Below are positions 54,077 to 62,720 of a DNA stretch of 64,000 bases, one piece after another (the stretch's first letter is position 1; each line of letters opens with the position of its first letter). Under the pieces are notes generated by a model, which was given only the letters and a program-made list of their open reading frames with translations, did not search any database and was not told the DNA's origin. Source of the stretch: Billgrantia saliphila (GTDB lineage Bacteria > Pseudomonadota > Gammaproteobacteria > Pseudomonadales > Halomonadaceae). The translations under genes were made by a program, and so were the position numbers. The DNA is taken from NCBI RefSeq assembly GCF_002930105.1, contig NZ_PJRN01000005.1:186001-250000 (forward strand), written 5' to 3'.

Positions 54077-55172
54077 GAAGCATCCTCTGCCTGCCCAACC
54101 CCGCCATATCGCCGTGCTGCGACTCTCCGCTCTCGGCGATGTGTGCAACCTGGTTCCCACCGTGCGCGCGCTGCAGCGGCAGTGGCCCGAAGCCCGCATC
54201 ACCTGGATTATCGGCAAGGCGGAACACAGTCTACTGGCCGGTCTCTCGGGGGTCGAGTTCGTCGTCTACGACAAGGCCACGGGGCTGGCCGGCATGCGCC
54301 GTCTGTGGCGCGAGCTGGCCGACACCCGTTTCGACGTGCTGCTGCATATGCAGCAGGCGCTGCGCGCCAGCGTGCTCTCGCTGGGACTCAAGGCTGAGCT
54401 GCGCATCGGCTTCGACAAGGCGCGGGCCAAGGATGCCCAGCACTGGTTCACCCACCGCCAGCTGGCACCGCACCCACGCGCCCACGTGCTGGAGTCGTTT
54501 CTCGACTTCGCACGCCTGATGGGCATCGAGGATCTTTCGCTGGAATGGAACCTGCCGGTGCCGGCCGAAGCCACCGAGGAGGCTGCCGCACTGACCGGCG
54601 ATGCCCCCTACCTGCTGATCAGCCCCTGCGCCAATCCGCGACTGCGCAACTTCCGCAACTGGTCGGCGGAGGGCTATGCCGCGGTCATCGAGCACGCCTG
54701 GACCCAATATGGCCTGAAGACGGTGCTCAGCGGCGGCGGCAGCACCCAGGAACGGGAGATGGGCGAGCGCATTGTCGCACTCTGCCATGCCGAGGCGGTC
54801 ATCGATGCCATCGGCAATACCACGCTCAAGGGCCTGCTGGCGCTGATCGGCCGGGCTCGCGCGGTGATCGCTCCCGACTCCGGTCCGGTACACATGGCCA
54901 ATGCCATGGGCACGCCCGCGGTCGGCCTGTTCGCCACCACCAACCCCGACCGGGCCGCTCCCTATCTCTGGCGCGACTACGTGGTCAATCGCTATCCCGA
55001 CGCGGTGCGCACCTACCTGCACCGCGAGCTTGACGAGATCAACTGGGGCCAGCGAGTCCGCCATACCGACGCCATGACGCTGATTCGCATCGAGGACGTG
55101 ATCGGCAAGCTCGATGCGGCTTTGACACGCCCGAAAGGCCGCAAGCAAGAGGACGAATCCGATGAAGCTTGA
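54075..55172 (+). CDS. opsX: LPS heptosyltransferase I, OpsX-like
   Basis: 365 residues from ATG 54075; ATG 54039 is an alternative, and neither has a strong ribosome site. Start [20 protein letters not shown] and [15 protein letters not shown] closely follow H. influenzae OpsX, and [18 protein letters not shown] plus [16 protein letters not shown] give the GT9 donor site. OpsX adds heptose to a phosphorylated Kdo, matching the neighbouring kdkA. Overlaps hldE by 11 bases. Confidence 0.88.
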   Translation: MKHPLPAQPRHIAVLRLSALGDVCNLVPTVRALQRQWPEARITWIIGKAEHSLLAGLSGVEFVVYDKATGLAGMRRLWRELADTRFDVLLHMQQALRASVLSLGLKAELRIGFDKARAKDAQHWFTHRQLAPHPRAHVLESFLDFARLMGIEDLSLEWNLPVPAEATEEAAALTGDAPYLLISPCANPRLRNFRNWSAEGYAAVIEHAWTQYGLKTVLSGGGSTQEREMGERIVALCHAEAVIDAIGNTTLKGLLALIGRARAVIAPDSGPVHMANAMGTPAVGLFATTNPDRAAPYLWRDYVVNRYPDAVRTYLHRELDEINWGQRVRHTDAMTLIRIEDVIGKLDAALTRPKGRKQEDESDEA

Positions 55173-56592
55173 CCTGACCGCGCTGGAGCAGGCGCATGTA
55201 CTGGTGGTGGGCGACGTCATGCTCGACCGCTACTGGCACGGCGCCACCTCGCGCATCTCTCCCGAGGCGCCGGTGCCGGTGGTGCGCGTGGAGGAGTGCG
55301 AGGATCGCCCCGGCGGTGCGGCCAACGTGGCGCTCAACATCGCCTCGCTGGGCGCCCATGCCGCTCTGAGCGGCATGGTCGGCGACGACGACAATGCCCG
55401 GCGTCTGGTGGCCCGCATGGACGCCGCCGGTGTCGACACCTACTTCGAGAGCAGTCCCGGCATACCCACCATCACTAAGCTGCGCGTCATGAGTCGCAAC
55501 CAGCAGCTGATCCGGCTCGATTTCGAGGATGGCTTGGGCGACCTCGACACGCGCGGCCTGCTGTCCCGGGTCGAGCAGGGTCTGCCCGACTGCGACCTGG
55601 TCATCCTCTCCGATTACGGCAAGGGGACTCTCAACCGGGTCGAAGAGTTGATCGCGAGGGTGCGTGCGGCCGGCAAGCGGGTGCTGATCGATCCCAAAGG
55701 CAGCGATTTCGGCAAGTATCGCGGCGCCAGCGTCATCACTCCCAACCTGGCCGAGTTCGAGGCGGTGGTCGGTCTTTGCCGCGGCGACGACGAGCTGGCC
55801 GCCAAGGGGGCGGCGCTGTGCGCTGAGCTCGAGCTCGAGGCGCTGCTGATCACCCGCAGCGAAAAGGGCATGACGCTGATCCGGGCCGGCCACGAGCCGT
55901 TGCACCTGCCGACCCGGGCACGCGAGGTCTTCGACGTCACCGGCGCTGGCGACACCGTGATCGGCGTGCTGGGGCTGGCGCTGGCCGCCGGACACGGCTT
56001 CCCCGAGGCCATGACCCTGGCCAACCTGGCCGCTGGCCTGGTGGTGGCCAAGCCCGGCACCGCCACGCTCTCCATCGCCGAGCTCTATACTGCCGTACAT
56101 GGCGACAAGCTGGCCGAGTTCGGCATCATCGAGGAGGCGCCGCTGATCGAGGCGGTGCGCGCCGCACAGCTGCGCGGCGAGCGGGTAGTGATGACCAATG
56201 GTTGCTTCGACATACTGCATGCCGGCCACGTGGCCTACCTGGAGCACGCTCGCCGACTCGGCGACCGCCTCGTGGTGGCGGTCAACGACGACGCCTCCAT
56301 CGCCCGGCTCAAGGGACCCAGGCGGCCGATCAACCCGCTTTCCCGACGCATGCAGGTACTGGCCGGCCTCGGTGCGGTGGACTGGGTGGTACCGTTCAGC
56401 GAAGACACCCCGCAGAGGCTGATCGAGGCGGTGCTGCCCGACGTGCTGGTCAAGGGCGGCGATTACCGCGCCGAGGAGATCGCCGGCGGCGAGGCGGTGC
56501 GTGCCGCTGGCGGCGAGGTGAAGGTGCTGGGCTTCGAGGACGGCGTCTCCACCACGGCGATGATCGCCACCATTCTCGATCGCGAGGGCTGA
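55162..56592 (+). CDS. hldE: Bifunctional heptose-7-phosphate kinase / heptose-1-phosphate adenylyltransferase
   Basis: 476 residues (E. coli 477). Kinase domain 1-315: [26 protein letters not shown] and the PfkB site [13 protein letters not shown]. Nucleotidyltransferase domain 340-476: [20 protein letters not shown]. Makes ADP-heptose with gmhB and hldD. GAGGA lies eight bases upstream. Its last base overlaps waaA. Confidence 0.97.
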   Translation: MKLDLTALEQAHVLVVGDVMLDRYWHGATSRISPEAPVPVVRVEECEDRPGGAANVALNIASLGAHAALSGMVGDDDNARRLVARMDAAGVDTYFESSPGIPTITKLRVMSRNQQLIRLDFEDGLGDLDTRGLLSRVEQGLPDCDLVILSDYGKGTLNRVEELIARVRAAGKRVLIDPKGSDFGKYRGASVITPNLAEFEAVVGLCRGDDELAAKGAALCAELELEALLITRSEKGMTLIRAGHEPLHLPTRAREVFDVTGAGDTVIGVLGLALAAGHGFPEAMTLANLAAGLVVAKPGTATLSIAELYTAVHGDKLAEFGIIEEAPLIEAVRAAQLRGERVVMTNGCFDILHAGHVAYLEHARRLGDRLVVAVNDDASIARLKGPRRPINPLSRRMQVLAGLGAVDWVVPFSEDTPQRLIEAVLPDVLVKGGDYRAEEIAGGEAVRAAGGEVKVLGFEDGVSTTAMIATILDREG

Positions 56593-57896
56593 TGGCGCCG
56601 CGTGCCCACCGCTGGCCCCGCTGGCTCTACTCGGCAGTGCTCTACCTGTTCTCGCCGTTGATCTGGCGGCGCGTGTGGCGTGAGCATGCGTTCACTAACA
56701 TGCGGCGCGAGCGACTCGGACTGGGGCGGCGAGCTCCCGCCGGAAGGCCGGTCCTGTGGCTGCACTGCGCCTCGGTGGGTGAGATCCAGGCTGCGCGACC
56801 GCTGATCGACGCTCTGCTGGCGCGCTATCCGGACCACCGCCTGCTGGTCACCACCATGACCGCTACCGGTGCCGAGCGCGTCCATGCGCTGATTGAAGCG
56901 CGACGTCGGGCCGGCGAGCCCGAACGTATGGAGCACCGTTTCGTGCCGCTCGACTTTCCCGGTGCCGCGCGGCGCTTCGTCGTGCGCTGGCGGCCGGCGC
57001 TAGCCATCTTCTTCGAGACCGAGCTGTGGCCCAACCTGCTGGCGGCCTGCCGGCGCCGGGGCGTACCCATCGCGGTGGTCAACGGGCGCCTCTCGCCGCG
57101 CGCCTTTCGCGGCTACCGTCGCCTGCATCGCCTGATGGAGACGTCGCTCGCCTGTGTCGACTGGCTGGCCGCCAAGTCGCGCGACGATGCCGAACGTTTC
57201 CGCGCGCTGGGCATGGCGCCGACAAGGCTCGAGGTGGTGGGAACGCTGAAATACGACCTGACGCCCGAGGCGTCGGCGGTCGAGGCGAGCAAGCGCCTGT
57301 GTACCCGGCTGGGGTCACGGCCCGTGTGGGTGGCGGGTTCCACCCACCCTGGCGAGGATGAGGTGCTACTCGAGGCGCATGCCCGGCTGCGCCTCACCTT
57401 CCCCGATGCCCTGCTGATTCTGGTACCACGACATCCGCAGCGCTTCGAAGCGGTAGCCGCGCTGTGCCACGAGCGCGGCATGGCGATGGCGAGGCGCTCT
57501 CTGGAAGAATGGCCCGATACACGCACCGCCGTCTACCTGGGCGATACCATGGGCGAGTTGCTCACCCTCTATGGCGCCGCCGACCTGGCCTTCGTCGGCG
57601 GCAGCCTGGTGCCGGTAGGGGGGCATAACCTGCTCGAGCCAGCCGCCATGGGCGTGCCGGTACTGACCGGCCCCGAGCTTGCCAACTTCGCCGATGTAGC
57701 CGCGACACTGCGCGAAGGGGACGCCTTGGTGGAGGTAACCGACAGCACGGCGCTGGCCGAGGCGCTGGCCACCCTGTTCATCGACGAGACCGAGCGCCAC
57801 CGCCTGGCCGATGCGGCCCTGGCGGTGGTTGCCGCCAATCGGGGAGCGCTGGCGCGCACCTTGGACGGTCTGGCGCACCTGCTACCGGGTAAGTGA
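56592..57896 (+). CDS. waaA: 3-deoxy-D-manno-octulosonate transferase WaaA
   Basis: 434 residues from ATG 56592 (GAGG four bases upstream). N-terminal membrane anchor WLYSAVLYLFSPLIW; conserved HCASVGEIQAARPLI, FETELWPNLLAACR and the C-terminal FVGGSLVPVGGHNLLEPAA. Transfers Kdo to lipid A precursor. With kdkA present it is probably the monofunctional type (inference). Convergent with rpiA after 13 bases. Confidence 0.95.
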   Translation: MAPRAHRWPRWLYSAVLYLFSPLIWRRVWREHAFTNMRRERLGLGRRAPAGRPVLWLHCASVGEIQAARPLIDALLARYPDHRLLVTTMTATGAERVHALIEARRRAGEPERMEHRFVPLDFPGAARRFVVRWRPALAIFFETELWPNLLAACRRRGVPIAVVNGRLSPRAFRGYRRLHRLMETSLACVDWLAAKSRDDAERFRALGMAPTRLEVVGTLKYDLTPEASAVEASKRLCTRLGSRPVWVAGSTHPGEDEVLLEAHARLRLTFPDALLILVPRHPQRFEAVAALCHERGMAMARRSLEEWPDTRTAVYLGDTMGELLTLYGAADLAFVGGSLVPVGGHNLLEPAAMGVPVLTGPELANFADVAATLREGDALVEVTDSTALAEALATLFIDETERHRLADAALAVVAANRGALARTLDGLAHLLPGK

Positions 57897-57909
57897 GCGC
57901 TCGCTGGCG

Positions 57910-58584
57910 TCAGGCCGGGGTCAGGCGCTCCACGCCGCGCTCGCTGCCCAGCAGCAAGACATCGGCGCCGCGGGCGGCAAACAGGCCGTTGGTGACCACG
58001 CCGACGATGGTATTGAGGCGTGCCTCCATAGCCACCGGATCGTCGATCATGAAGTCGTAGCAGTCGATGATCTGGTTGCCGTTGTCAGTGACCACACCCT
58101 CGCGATAGACCGGGTCGGCGCCCAGCTTGACCAGTTCGCGTGCCACGTAGGAGCGCGCCATGGGGATCACCTCTACCGGCAACGGGAAGGCTCCCAGGCG
58201 TTCGACCTTCTTCGAGGCGTCGGCGATGCAGATGAAGCGCTCGGCGCAGGCGGCGACGATCTTCTCGCGGGTGAGCGCCGCACCGCCTCCCTTGATCATA
58301 TGTAAGTGAGCGTTCACTTCGTCCGCGCCATCGATGTAGAAAGGCACGGTGCCGACGCTGTTGAGCTCGAATACCTCGATACCGTGGCCACGCAGGCGTT
58401 CGGCACTGGCCTCGGAACTGGCCACGGCACCCTGGAAATGATGGCGCAGCCGGGCCAGGCGATCGATGAAACGGTTGGCGGTGGAGCCGGTGCCGATGCC
58501 GAGAATCGTATCCTGCTCGAGCCGCGGGGTGATCTCGTCGATGGCGGCCGCGGCGACGGCGTCCTTCAGTTCGTCCTGGGTCAT
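57910..58584 (-). CDS. rpiA: Ribose-5-phosphate isomerase A
   Basis: 224 residues from ATG 58584 (E. coli 219). Motifs [13 protein letters not shown] (residues ~25-37), YIDGADEVN, and [12 protein letters not shown] are intact. Interconverts ribose-5-P and ribulose-5-P. Divergent from ilvA, a pairing common in gammaproteobacteria. The frame runs on to 58857 but the extension is not RpiA-like. Confidence 0.96.
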   Translation of the reverse strand: MTQDELKDAVAAAAIDEITPRLEQDTILGIGTGSTANRFIDRLARLRHHFQGAVASSEASAERLRGHGIEVFELNSVGTVPFYIDGADEVNAHLHMIKGGGAALTREKIVAACAERFICIADASKKVERLGAFPLPVEVIPMARSYVARELVKLGADPVYREGVVTDNGNQIIDCYDFMIDDPVAMEARLNTIVGVVTNGLFAARGADVLLLGSERGVERLTPA

Positions 58585-58877
58585 GTCTCGCTCGTTACCA
58601 GTGAGGGTGGTCGGGTGCGGCGCATTATAGACCAGGAGTGGCCCGGTGCCGACGCCGCCGCTGGACGGCAAGGCGGCGAAAATGCTACCTATAGGGGTTC
58701 TCTGCAGCGCAGCACGCGAGGAAACGCCGCCTACCTGTCTGAGCGAGCGAGTCGCCGCGCCGCGCGAGTATCGTGCACAGCCCTCCGGCTCTTGTCTGCG
58801 CGCCGTGCGTGGCTCGCGAACCGTGCGGCGTTTCCCAAGTCGCTGTTTTCGCGCCATTCTCCTTCTGGGACATCAGG

Positions 58878-60392
58878 ATGCTTGAAGCCACCGTCAAGAA
58901 GATTCTCCAGGCCCGGGTCTACGACGCCGCCCGGGAAACGCCGATCTCCCCGGCTCCTTTCCTTTCACGGCGCTTCAACAACCAGATCCTGATCAAGCGC
59001 GAGGACCTGCAGCCGGTCTACTCGTTCAAGATTCGCGGGGCCTATAACAAGATGGCCCAGCTCACCGATGAGCAGAAGGCCAAGGGCGTGATCGCGGCTT
59101 CGGCCGGCAACCATGCCCAAGGACTGGCCATGGCGGCGAAGCAGATGGGGGTCAAGGCGATCATCGTGATGCCGCGGATCACTCCGGACATCAAGGTACA
59201 GGCGGTGCGTGCCCGGGGAGCCAAGGTGGTGCTCAAGGGCGACGCCTTCGCCGCAGCGGCCGAGCATGCTCAGGAGCTGATACGCGAGCACGGTTATACC
59301 TACATCCCTCCATTCGACGACATCGACGTGATCGCCGGCCAAGGCACCGTGGCCATGGAAATCTTGCACCAGCACAGCGGGCCGCTGGACGCCATCTTCG
59401 TGCCAGTGGGCGGTGGCGGCCTGATCGCCGGCGTGGCGGCCTACGTCAAGTACCTGCGCCCCGACATCAAAGTGATCGGCGTGGAGGCCGAGGACAGCGC
59501 CTGCCTCAAGGCGGCGCTCGCGGCCGGCAAGCGGGTGACGCTGGATCAGGTCGGGGTGTTCGCCGAGGGTGTCGCCGTGGCTCAGATCGGCAAGGTGCCC
59601 TTCTCGATCATGCGCGACCTGATCGACGAGGTCATCACAGTGAACGCCGACGAGATGTGCGCGGCGGTCAAGGACATCTTCGACGACACTCGTGCGGTGT
59701 CGGAGACCTCCGGGGCGCTGTCGCTGGCGGGCTTGAAGAAGTACGTCCAGCAGACCGGCGTCGAGGGCCAGACCTTGCTGTGCATCAATTCGGGGGCCAA
59801 CACCAATTTCGACCGCCTGCAGCACATCGCCGAGCGCACCGAACTGGGCGAGCAGCGCGAGGCCATCCTGGCGGTGACCATTCCCGAGCGTCCCGGCAGT
59901 TTCAAGAAGTTTTGCCGCACCATCGGCAAGCGCATGGTGACCGAATTCAACTACCGCTATGCCGATCCCGAAGCCGCGCACATCTTCGTCGGCGTGCAGG
60001 TCAAGCCGGGCGGCGAGGACCGCGAGGCGGTGATCGATCGGCTGCGCGAGGCCGGTTATCCGGTGGTCGATCTCACCGACAACGAGCTAGCCAAGCTGCA
60101 TATCCGCCACCTCGGCGGCGGTCGTCCCAGGGAGCACTTCGACGAGGAGGTCTATCGCTTCGAGTTCCCCGAGCGTCCCGGCGCGCTGATGAACTTTCTC
60201 ACCCACCTACCCCAGGACTGGAACATCTCGCTGTTCCACTATCGCAATCACGGTGCGGCCTTCGGCCGCGTGCTGGTGGGCATGCAGGTGCCCAATGGCG
60301 ACCGCTCCCATGTTGAGGAGTACTTCGATGCGATCGGCTATCGCTACTGGAAGGAGTCGGACAACGAGGCGTATCGCCTGTTCATGGCCTGA
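58878..60392 (+). CDS. ilvA: Threonine ammonia-lyase, biosynthetic
   Basis: 504 residues from ATG 58878 (E. coli 514). PLP lysine in VYSFKIRGAYNKMA near residue 57; SAGNHAQGLA and VPVGGGGLIAGVA cofactor loops; two ACT-like regulatory domains after about residue 325, each opened by a PERPGS/FPERPGAL motif, for isoleucine feedback. First step of isoleucine synthesis. GGGA lies seven bases upstream. Confidence 0.97.
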   Translation: MLEATVKKILQARVYDAARETPISPAPFLSRRFNNQILIKREDLQPVYSFKIRGAYNKMAQLTDEQKAKGVIAASAGNHAQGLAMAAKQMGVKAIIVMPRITPDIKVQAVRARGAKVVLKGDAFAAAAEHAQELIREHGYTYIPPFDDIDVIAGQGTVAMEILHQHSGPLDAIFVPVGGGGLIAGVAAYVKYLRPDIKVIGVEAEDSACLKAALAAGKRVTLDQVGVFAEGVAVAQIGKVPFSIMRDLIDEVITVNADEMCAAVKDIFDDTRAVSETSGALSLAGLKKYVQQTGVEGQTLLCINSGANTNFDRLQHIAERTELGEQREAILAVTIPERPGSFKKFCRTIGKRMVTEFNYRYADPEAAHIFVGVQVKPGGEDREAVIDRLREAGYPVVDLTDNELAKLHIRHLGGGRPREHFDEEVYRFEFPERPGALMNFLTHLPQDWNISLFHYRNHGAAFGRVLVGMQVPNGDRSHVEEYFDAIGYRYWKESDNEAYRLFMA

Positions 60393-60482
60393 GGGGACGA
60401 CTCGCTTACGTTGGTGAGCGCCGACTTACGCCAAAACCGAGAAATGGCTTAGGTTTCATTGTGTAATCGTCGGCTTGAGCGG

Positions 60483-60512
60483 TTGTCACCATAGCGTCAC
60501 AGGCCCTATAGT
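60483..60512 (+). promoter_or_regulatory. Promoter of the 32-residue membrane peptide gene
   Basis: TTGTCA (60483-60488), 18-base spacer, TATAGT (60507-60512). A CCGCGG-GCCC-CCGCGG hairpin (60521-60536) lies at the start of the predicted transcript. Confidence 0.65.
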
Positions 60513-60576
60513 CAGCCCAACCGCGGGCCCCCGCGGCGATGTCTCACCATCTGAGTGCGTCAGGGAGCAGGTAACA

Positions 60577-60675
60577 ATGAAGCGTAAGCCCGATCTGGTC
60601 ATGGCACTGGTGCTGGCCTTCGGCATTGGCGTGGTGGTCACTGGGTATGCCCAGGCGCTGATGACCGGTGGTTGA
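60577..60675 (+). CDS. 32-residue single-pass membrane peptide, unknown function
   Basis: MKRKPDLVMALVLAFGIGVV... : basic N-terminus then one hydrophobic helix (about residues 7-26), ending GG. Good ribosome site (GGGAG and CAGG upstream), its own promoter and terminator, so a real monocistronic gene is likely. I do not recognise the family. Confidence 0.7.
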   Translation: MKRKPDLVMALVLAFGIGVVVTGYAQALMTGG

Positions 60676-60710
60676 GTCGGCGGACAGCGCCATGATCAGA
60701 GACTGTTAGG

Positions 60711-60744
60711 AACCGGTCGAAGCCCCGCTTCGGCCGGTTTTTTC
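60711..60744 (+). terminator. Terminator after the small membrane peptide gene
   Basis: AACCGGTCGAAGC, loop CCC, GCTTCGGCCGGTT with one mismatch pair, then TTTTTT. Nineteen bases before the convergent fau stop. Confidence 0.85.
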
Positions 60745-60762
60745 TTGTATCTTCGCGGCTGA

Positions 60763-61407
60763 CTACTCGGACAGCCGGCCGGGGCGCAGCACCTTCGCAT
60801 CGCTGGCGATGGCATCGAGCGGCACGTCCCAGGGCGCGGTCGGCAGGCGTTCGACGCGCTGACATTCGTGCGCCAGGCCGATCAGCGTCGGGCGTGGGCC
60901 GCCGCGTCGGGTGAAGGCCAGGCTGCGATCGTAGAAGCCGCCGCCCATGCCCATGCGCTGCCCAAGGTCGTCGAAACCGACCAGCGGCAGCAGGATCAGG
61001 TCCAGCGCCCAGGCCGGCAGGCGTCGGGCGCGGTGGGCGCCATGGCGCGTCTCGGGTTCGGGGATGCCGAAACGGTTGCGACGCATGGGCGTGCCCGGAT
61101 GATAGTGGACGAACCACAGCGCATTGTCGGAAAGCGGCTTGAGTACCGGCAGGTAGATGCGCGCGCCGCGCCGGGTCAGCCATGGGATCAGCGGTCGTGG
61201 ATCGATTTCGCCATCGTTGGGCAGGTAGAGCGCCACCCGCTTGGCACGGCGCACCTCGGGCTGCTGGCGCAGTCGGCGACAGAGGGCGCGAGCCGCAGAT
61301 GCCTGTTCATAAGGAGTCAGCGCTCGGCGGCGCTGGCGCAACTGCTGGCGCAGTCGGCGACGTGAAGCGGAAGAAGCGAGGGAGTGATCGTCGCTCAGGT
61401 GGTTCAT
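60763..61407 (-). CDS. fau: 5-formyltetrahydrofolate cyclo-ligase
   Basis: 214 residues. ATP-dependent conversion of 5-formyl-THF to methenyl-THF. RRRLRQQLRQRR N-terminus, VALYLPNDGEIDPRPLIPW, and the ATP/Mg site RMGMGGGFYDR near residue 150 with the LIGLAHECQ strand. Lies just after 6S RNA (the ssrS-ygfA arrangement), so it is likely co-transcribed with it. Confidence 0.93.
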   Translation of the reverse strand: MNHLSDDHSLASSASRRRLRQQLRQRRRALTPYEQASAARALCRRLRQQPEVRRAKRVALYLPNDGEIDPRPLIPWLTRRGARIYLPVLKPLSDNALWFVHYHPGTPMRRNRFGIPEPETRHGAHRARRLPAWALDLILLPLVGFDDLGQRMGMGGGFYDRSLAFTRRGGPRPTLIGLAHECQRVERLPTAPWDVPLDAIASDAKVLRPGRLSE

Positions 61408-61415
61408 GGCGTGTA

Positions 61416-61600
61416 GAGGTTCCCCAGAGTGCCGCTGTCGTTCTGGCCCTTGAACCCTTGGTTCAAGGTGGGTGGCCGCAGCCGAACCGTCAGGCTTTCC
61501 GACGCACGGACATGCACACGGGTCCGGCTAGCAAATGGCCGCCCTGGGTATTGCTCATAGGCTCGAGGGACTTTAACGACTGGCCAACACCCCAGGGAAC
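61416..61600 (-). ncRNA. ssrS: 6S RNA
   Basis: About 185 bases, matching E. coli 6S (184). The minus strand contains CCTTGAACCAAGGGTTCAAG, the same closing-stem hairpin sequence as in E. coli 6S. The 5' end (GTGTTCCCTGGGGTG) pairs with the 3' end (CACTCTGGGGAAC). It sits between zapA and fau, the conserved place. 6S binds sigma70 RNA polymerase in stationary phase. Ends are approximate. Confidence 0.92.
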
Positions 61601-61606
61601 ACCTTC

Positions 61607-61635
61607 ATCCTAACAGAGGAGCGGGATGCGTCCAA
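61607..61635 (-). promoter_or_regulatory. 6S RNA promoter
   Basis: Minus strand TTGGAC (61635-61630), 17-base spacer, TAGGAT (61612-61607), placing the start near 61600, which agrees with the 6S 5' end. Confidence 0.7.
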
Positions 61636-61637
61636 TG

Positions 61638-61958
61638 TCATTCGGCAGCTGTCTGTCCGGGCAGCGGCGCTCCCGCCATGGCGCGCTCCAGACGCTCGCT
61701 GAGATGATCGAGCTGCTGCTCTTCGCTGCGCCGCGTATCCATGACCTCGAGCAGCTCGTGGGTAATGTTCAGCGCGGCCATGAGCGCCACGCGCTCACTG
61801 CCGAGCAGGTTGTTTTGCGCATGAATCCCCTGCATGGCGCGGTCGAGATAGCGGGCGGCCCGCTGTAGCTTCTTCTCTTCGCCGGGATTACAGGCGAACA
61901 CGTAGTGGCGGCCCAGCAGGGTCACCTCGGCGGTAGGCCGGGAGGCGTCATCGCTCAT
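61638..61958 (-). CDS. zapA: Cell division protein ZapA
   Basis: 106 residues from ATG 61958 with GGAG six bases upstream (E. coli 109). N-terminal EVTLLGRHYVFACNPGEEKKLQRAA head and a C-terminal coiled coil (VALMAALNITHELLEVMDTR). Bundles FtsZ filaments. Divergent from ygfB. Confidence 0.92.
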   Translation of the reverse strand: MSDDASRPTAEVTLLGRHYVFACNPGEEKKLQRAARYLDRAMQGIHAQNNLLGSERVALMAALNITHELLEVMDTRRSEEQQLDHLSERLERAMAGAPLPGQTAAE

Positions 61959-62105
61959 GGAGGGCTCCGGTGTCGGCTTGTCTGCCCGATGCGTTAACAT
62001 CCTGTCAAATACGCACGCAGGATCTTTTCGATCATCCACTATAAGAGAGCCGTTTGCGAGCGGTCAACGCGACGCCTCTCGCCGCCACCCGACAAGGGAT
62101 CCATC

Positions 62106-62681
62106 ATGTCACCTAACGATGAACGCCCCGATTTCTCCACGCTGGCCGACCTCTTCCTGCTCCATGGCAGCATGCAGTCGCCGGCCTTTCTCGATGGCCG
62201 GCTGTGCGCCGAGCTGGCGCTTCACGATCTCTCCGCCGACGCCTGGCTGGAAGAGGTCTGCCTGGGTCTTGGCGTCGAGCAGCCGCGCGACCGCGACAGC
62301 GCCGGGGCGCTGCTGGCCTGGCGTCGCCAGACGCTCGAGGCACTCGCCGACAGCGCTCTCAACTACGAGCCGCTGCTGCCCGACGAACTGTTCACCCTGG
62401 CCGAGCGCGCCCGGGGCCTGCAGGAGTGGACCCTGGGCTTTCTCGAGGTCATCGCCGATGCTGGCGAGGCCCCGCGCGAGAACTGGTCCGCTGCACTGCG
62501 CGAGGCCGTGGACGATCTCGCGGGAATAGCCGACATCGAGACCGACATCGTCGACAGCGCAGAAAACGAGAATGACCTGTTCGCCCTGACCGAGCATGCG
62601 CGCATGGCCGCCATGCTGCTCTACACCGAACAGCATCCCGGCCAGCCGCAGGTGGAATCCAGCGAGCCCACCCATCACTGA
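62106..62681 (+). CDS. ygfB: UPF0149 family protein YgfB
   Basis: 191 residues (E. coli 192). Helical protein upstream of pepP; the family start (STLADLFLLHGSMQSPAFLDGRL) and LQEWTLGFLEVIADAG are present. In Pseudomonas YgfB affects expression of a prtN-controlled lysis system; here only family membership can be stated. Highly acidic. Confidence 0.9.
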   Translation: MSPNDERPDFSTLADLFLLHGSMQSPAFLDGRLCAELALHDLSADAWLEEVCLGLGVEQPRDRDSAGALLAWRRQTLEALADSALNYEPLLPDELFTLAERARGLQEWTLGFLEVIADAGEAPRENWSAALREAVDDLAGIADIETDIVDSAENENDLFALTEHARMAAMLLYTEQHPGQPQVESSEPTHH

Positions 62682-62720
62682 TACCACCTTCTTATCCACC
62701 GGAACCCGCAAGGAGCCACG

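Noticed and set aside
58585-58857. 91-residue N-terminal extension of RpiA
   Set aside because: Extension is Arg-rich, runs through the rpiA-ilvA promoter gap, and family members begin at the MTQDELK-type start.
61182-61613. 143-codon plus-strand frame
   Set aside because: Covers 6S RNA antisense and part of fau; no protein features.
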